Assembly: GCA_938083405.1 (NCBI GenBank)
Contig: CALKCV010000402.1
Location: 1 to 7,150, forward strand
From: an uncultured Microcoleaceae cyanobacterium
Lineage (GTDB): Bacteria; Cyanobacteriota; Cyanobacteriia; Cyanobacteriales; Microcoleaceae
Direction of reading: 5' to 3'
Length of the DNA: 7,150 nucleotides
The translations under genes were made by a program, and so were the position numbers. The notes under the pieces were generated by a model. The model was not told the origin of the DNA and searched no databases. It saw only the letters and a program-made list of their open reading frames with translations. This document shows positions 6,988-7,150 of the stretch, one piece after another (the stretch's first letter is position 1; every line of letters starts with the position of its first letter).

Positions 6988-7051
6988 TTTCTTAAGGGAG
7001 TATCTAATTTAACTTTGGCAAAGCTAAGATATATTGAAAGGTTAAAGAACG

Positions 7052-7150
7052 ATGAAAGTCAGATGGAAAAAACTATTAACTACCCTAACAGTCTGGTTGC
7101 TATTAGAGATTTTGCTAAATCTTATGGGTTTAGACGATTTAGCAGACTAC
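7052..7150 (+). CDS. small protein with N-terminal hydrophobic helix (partial, 3' end outside window)
   Basis: The ATG at 7052 opens a frame that stays open for all 33 codons to the window end. The start MKVRWKK is basic, residues 8-26 (LLTTLTVWLLLEILLNLMG) are hydrophobic, and an acidic segment, LDDLADY, follows. This is the pattern of a single-pass or signal-anchored small membrane protein with its N-terminus in the cytosol. GAAAGG at 7036-7041 is a modest ribosome binding site 10 nt upstream. The wording NLMGLDDLADY resembles small uncharacterised cyanobacterial proteins I have an impression of, but I cannot name a family. It is on the same strand as the kinase gene but about 760 nt away, so a shared operon is unlikely. 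Function unknown. Confidence 0.65.
   Translation, partial: MKVRWKKLLTTLTVWLLLEILLNLMGLDDLADY

Larger units (their letters stand above)
6726..7051. other. intergenic region before the downstream gene
   Basis: Besides the HIP1 repeat cluster, this stretch has short open frames that look peptide-like but are interrupted. One runs from after a TGA at 6863 to a TAA at 6959-6961 and would encode a Lys/Glu-rich tail with APPPVKKED. It has no start codon and crosses the repeats, so it may be a decayed gene end or chance. From 6962 on the DNA is AT-rich leader for the gene at 7052. Confidence 0.4.

Overview
The window comes from a cyanobacterium. Nine copies of the octamer GCGATCGC (HIP1, a motif characteristic of cyanobacterial genomes) occur in 7.15 kb. 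The large protein also has a multi-sensor hybrid kinase design, with GAF domains of a type I associate with cyanobacteria, especially filamentous ones. I cannot place it to genus from sequence alone. Base composition is moderate in the gene and AT-rich on both sides.

Layout. Positions 1-557 are AT-rich and hold no gene I can support, only weak promoter-like signals. Positions 558-6293 are one intact gene for a 1911-residue soluble hybrid histidine kinase. Its domain order is four CBS domains, a coiled coil, two PAS domains, two GAF domains, a coiled coil, HisKA, HATPase, receiver 1, receiver 2, a long acidic linker and an HPt domain. The phosphorelay residues are present (H1055, D1574, H1834), but receiver 1 has Thr in place of the phospho-acceptor Asp and has lost half of its acidic pair. 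The protein therefore looks like a complete His-Asp-His relay in one chain, with a regulatory pseudo-receiver between kinase and working receiver. It would pass phosphate to a separate response regulator that is not in this window. The input half (CBS, PAS, GAF) suggests a cytosolic integrator of adenine-nucleotide or other small-molecule signals; no membrane segment is visible.

Positions 6294-7051 contain no confident protein gene but are not featureless. They hold a possible 43-codon ORF that may be part of a dispersed repeat (6342-6473). A minus-strand intrinsic terminator (6597-6648) faces a minus-strand promoter-like element (6696-6725), and together they suggest a small RNA of about 80-95 nt. 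A cluster of three HIP1 sites in a short repeat array follows (6805-6900). At 7052 a plus-strand gene begins for a small protein with an N-terminal hydrophobic helix; it runs off the end of the window.

The most interesting observations are the candidate minus-strand small RNA, the pseudo-receiver, the alternating intact and degenerate CBS sites, and a marked change in strand composition and codon choice inside the kinase gene near the HisKA/HATPase boundary.
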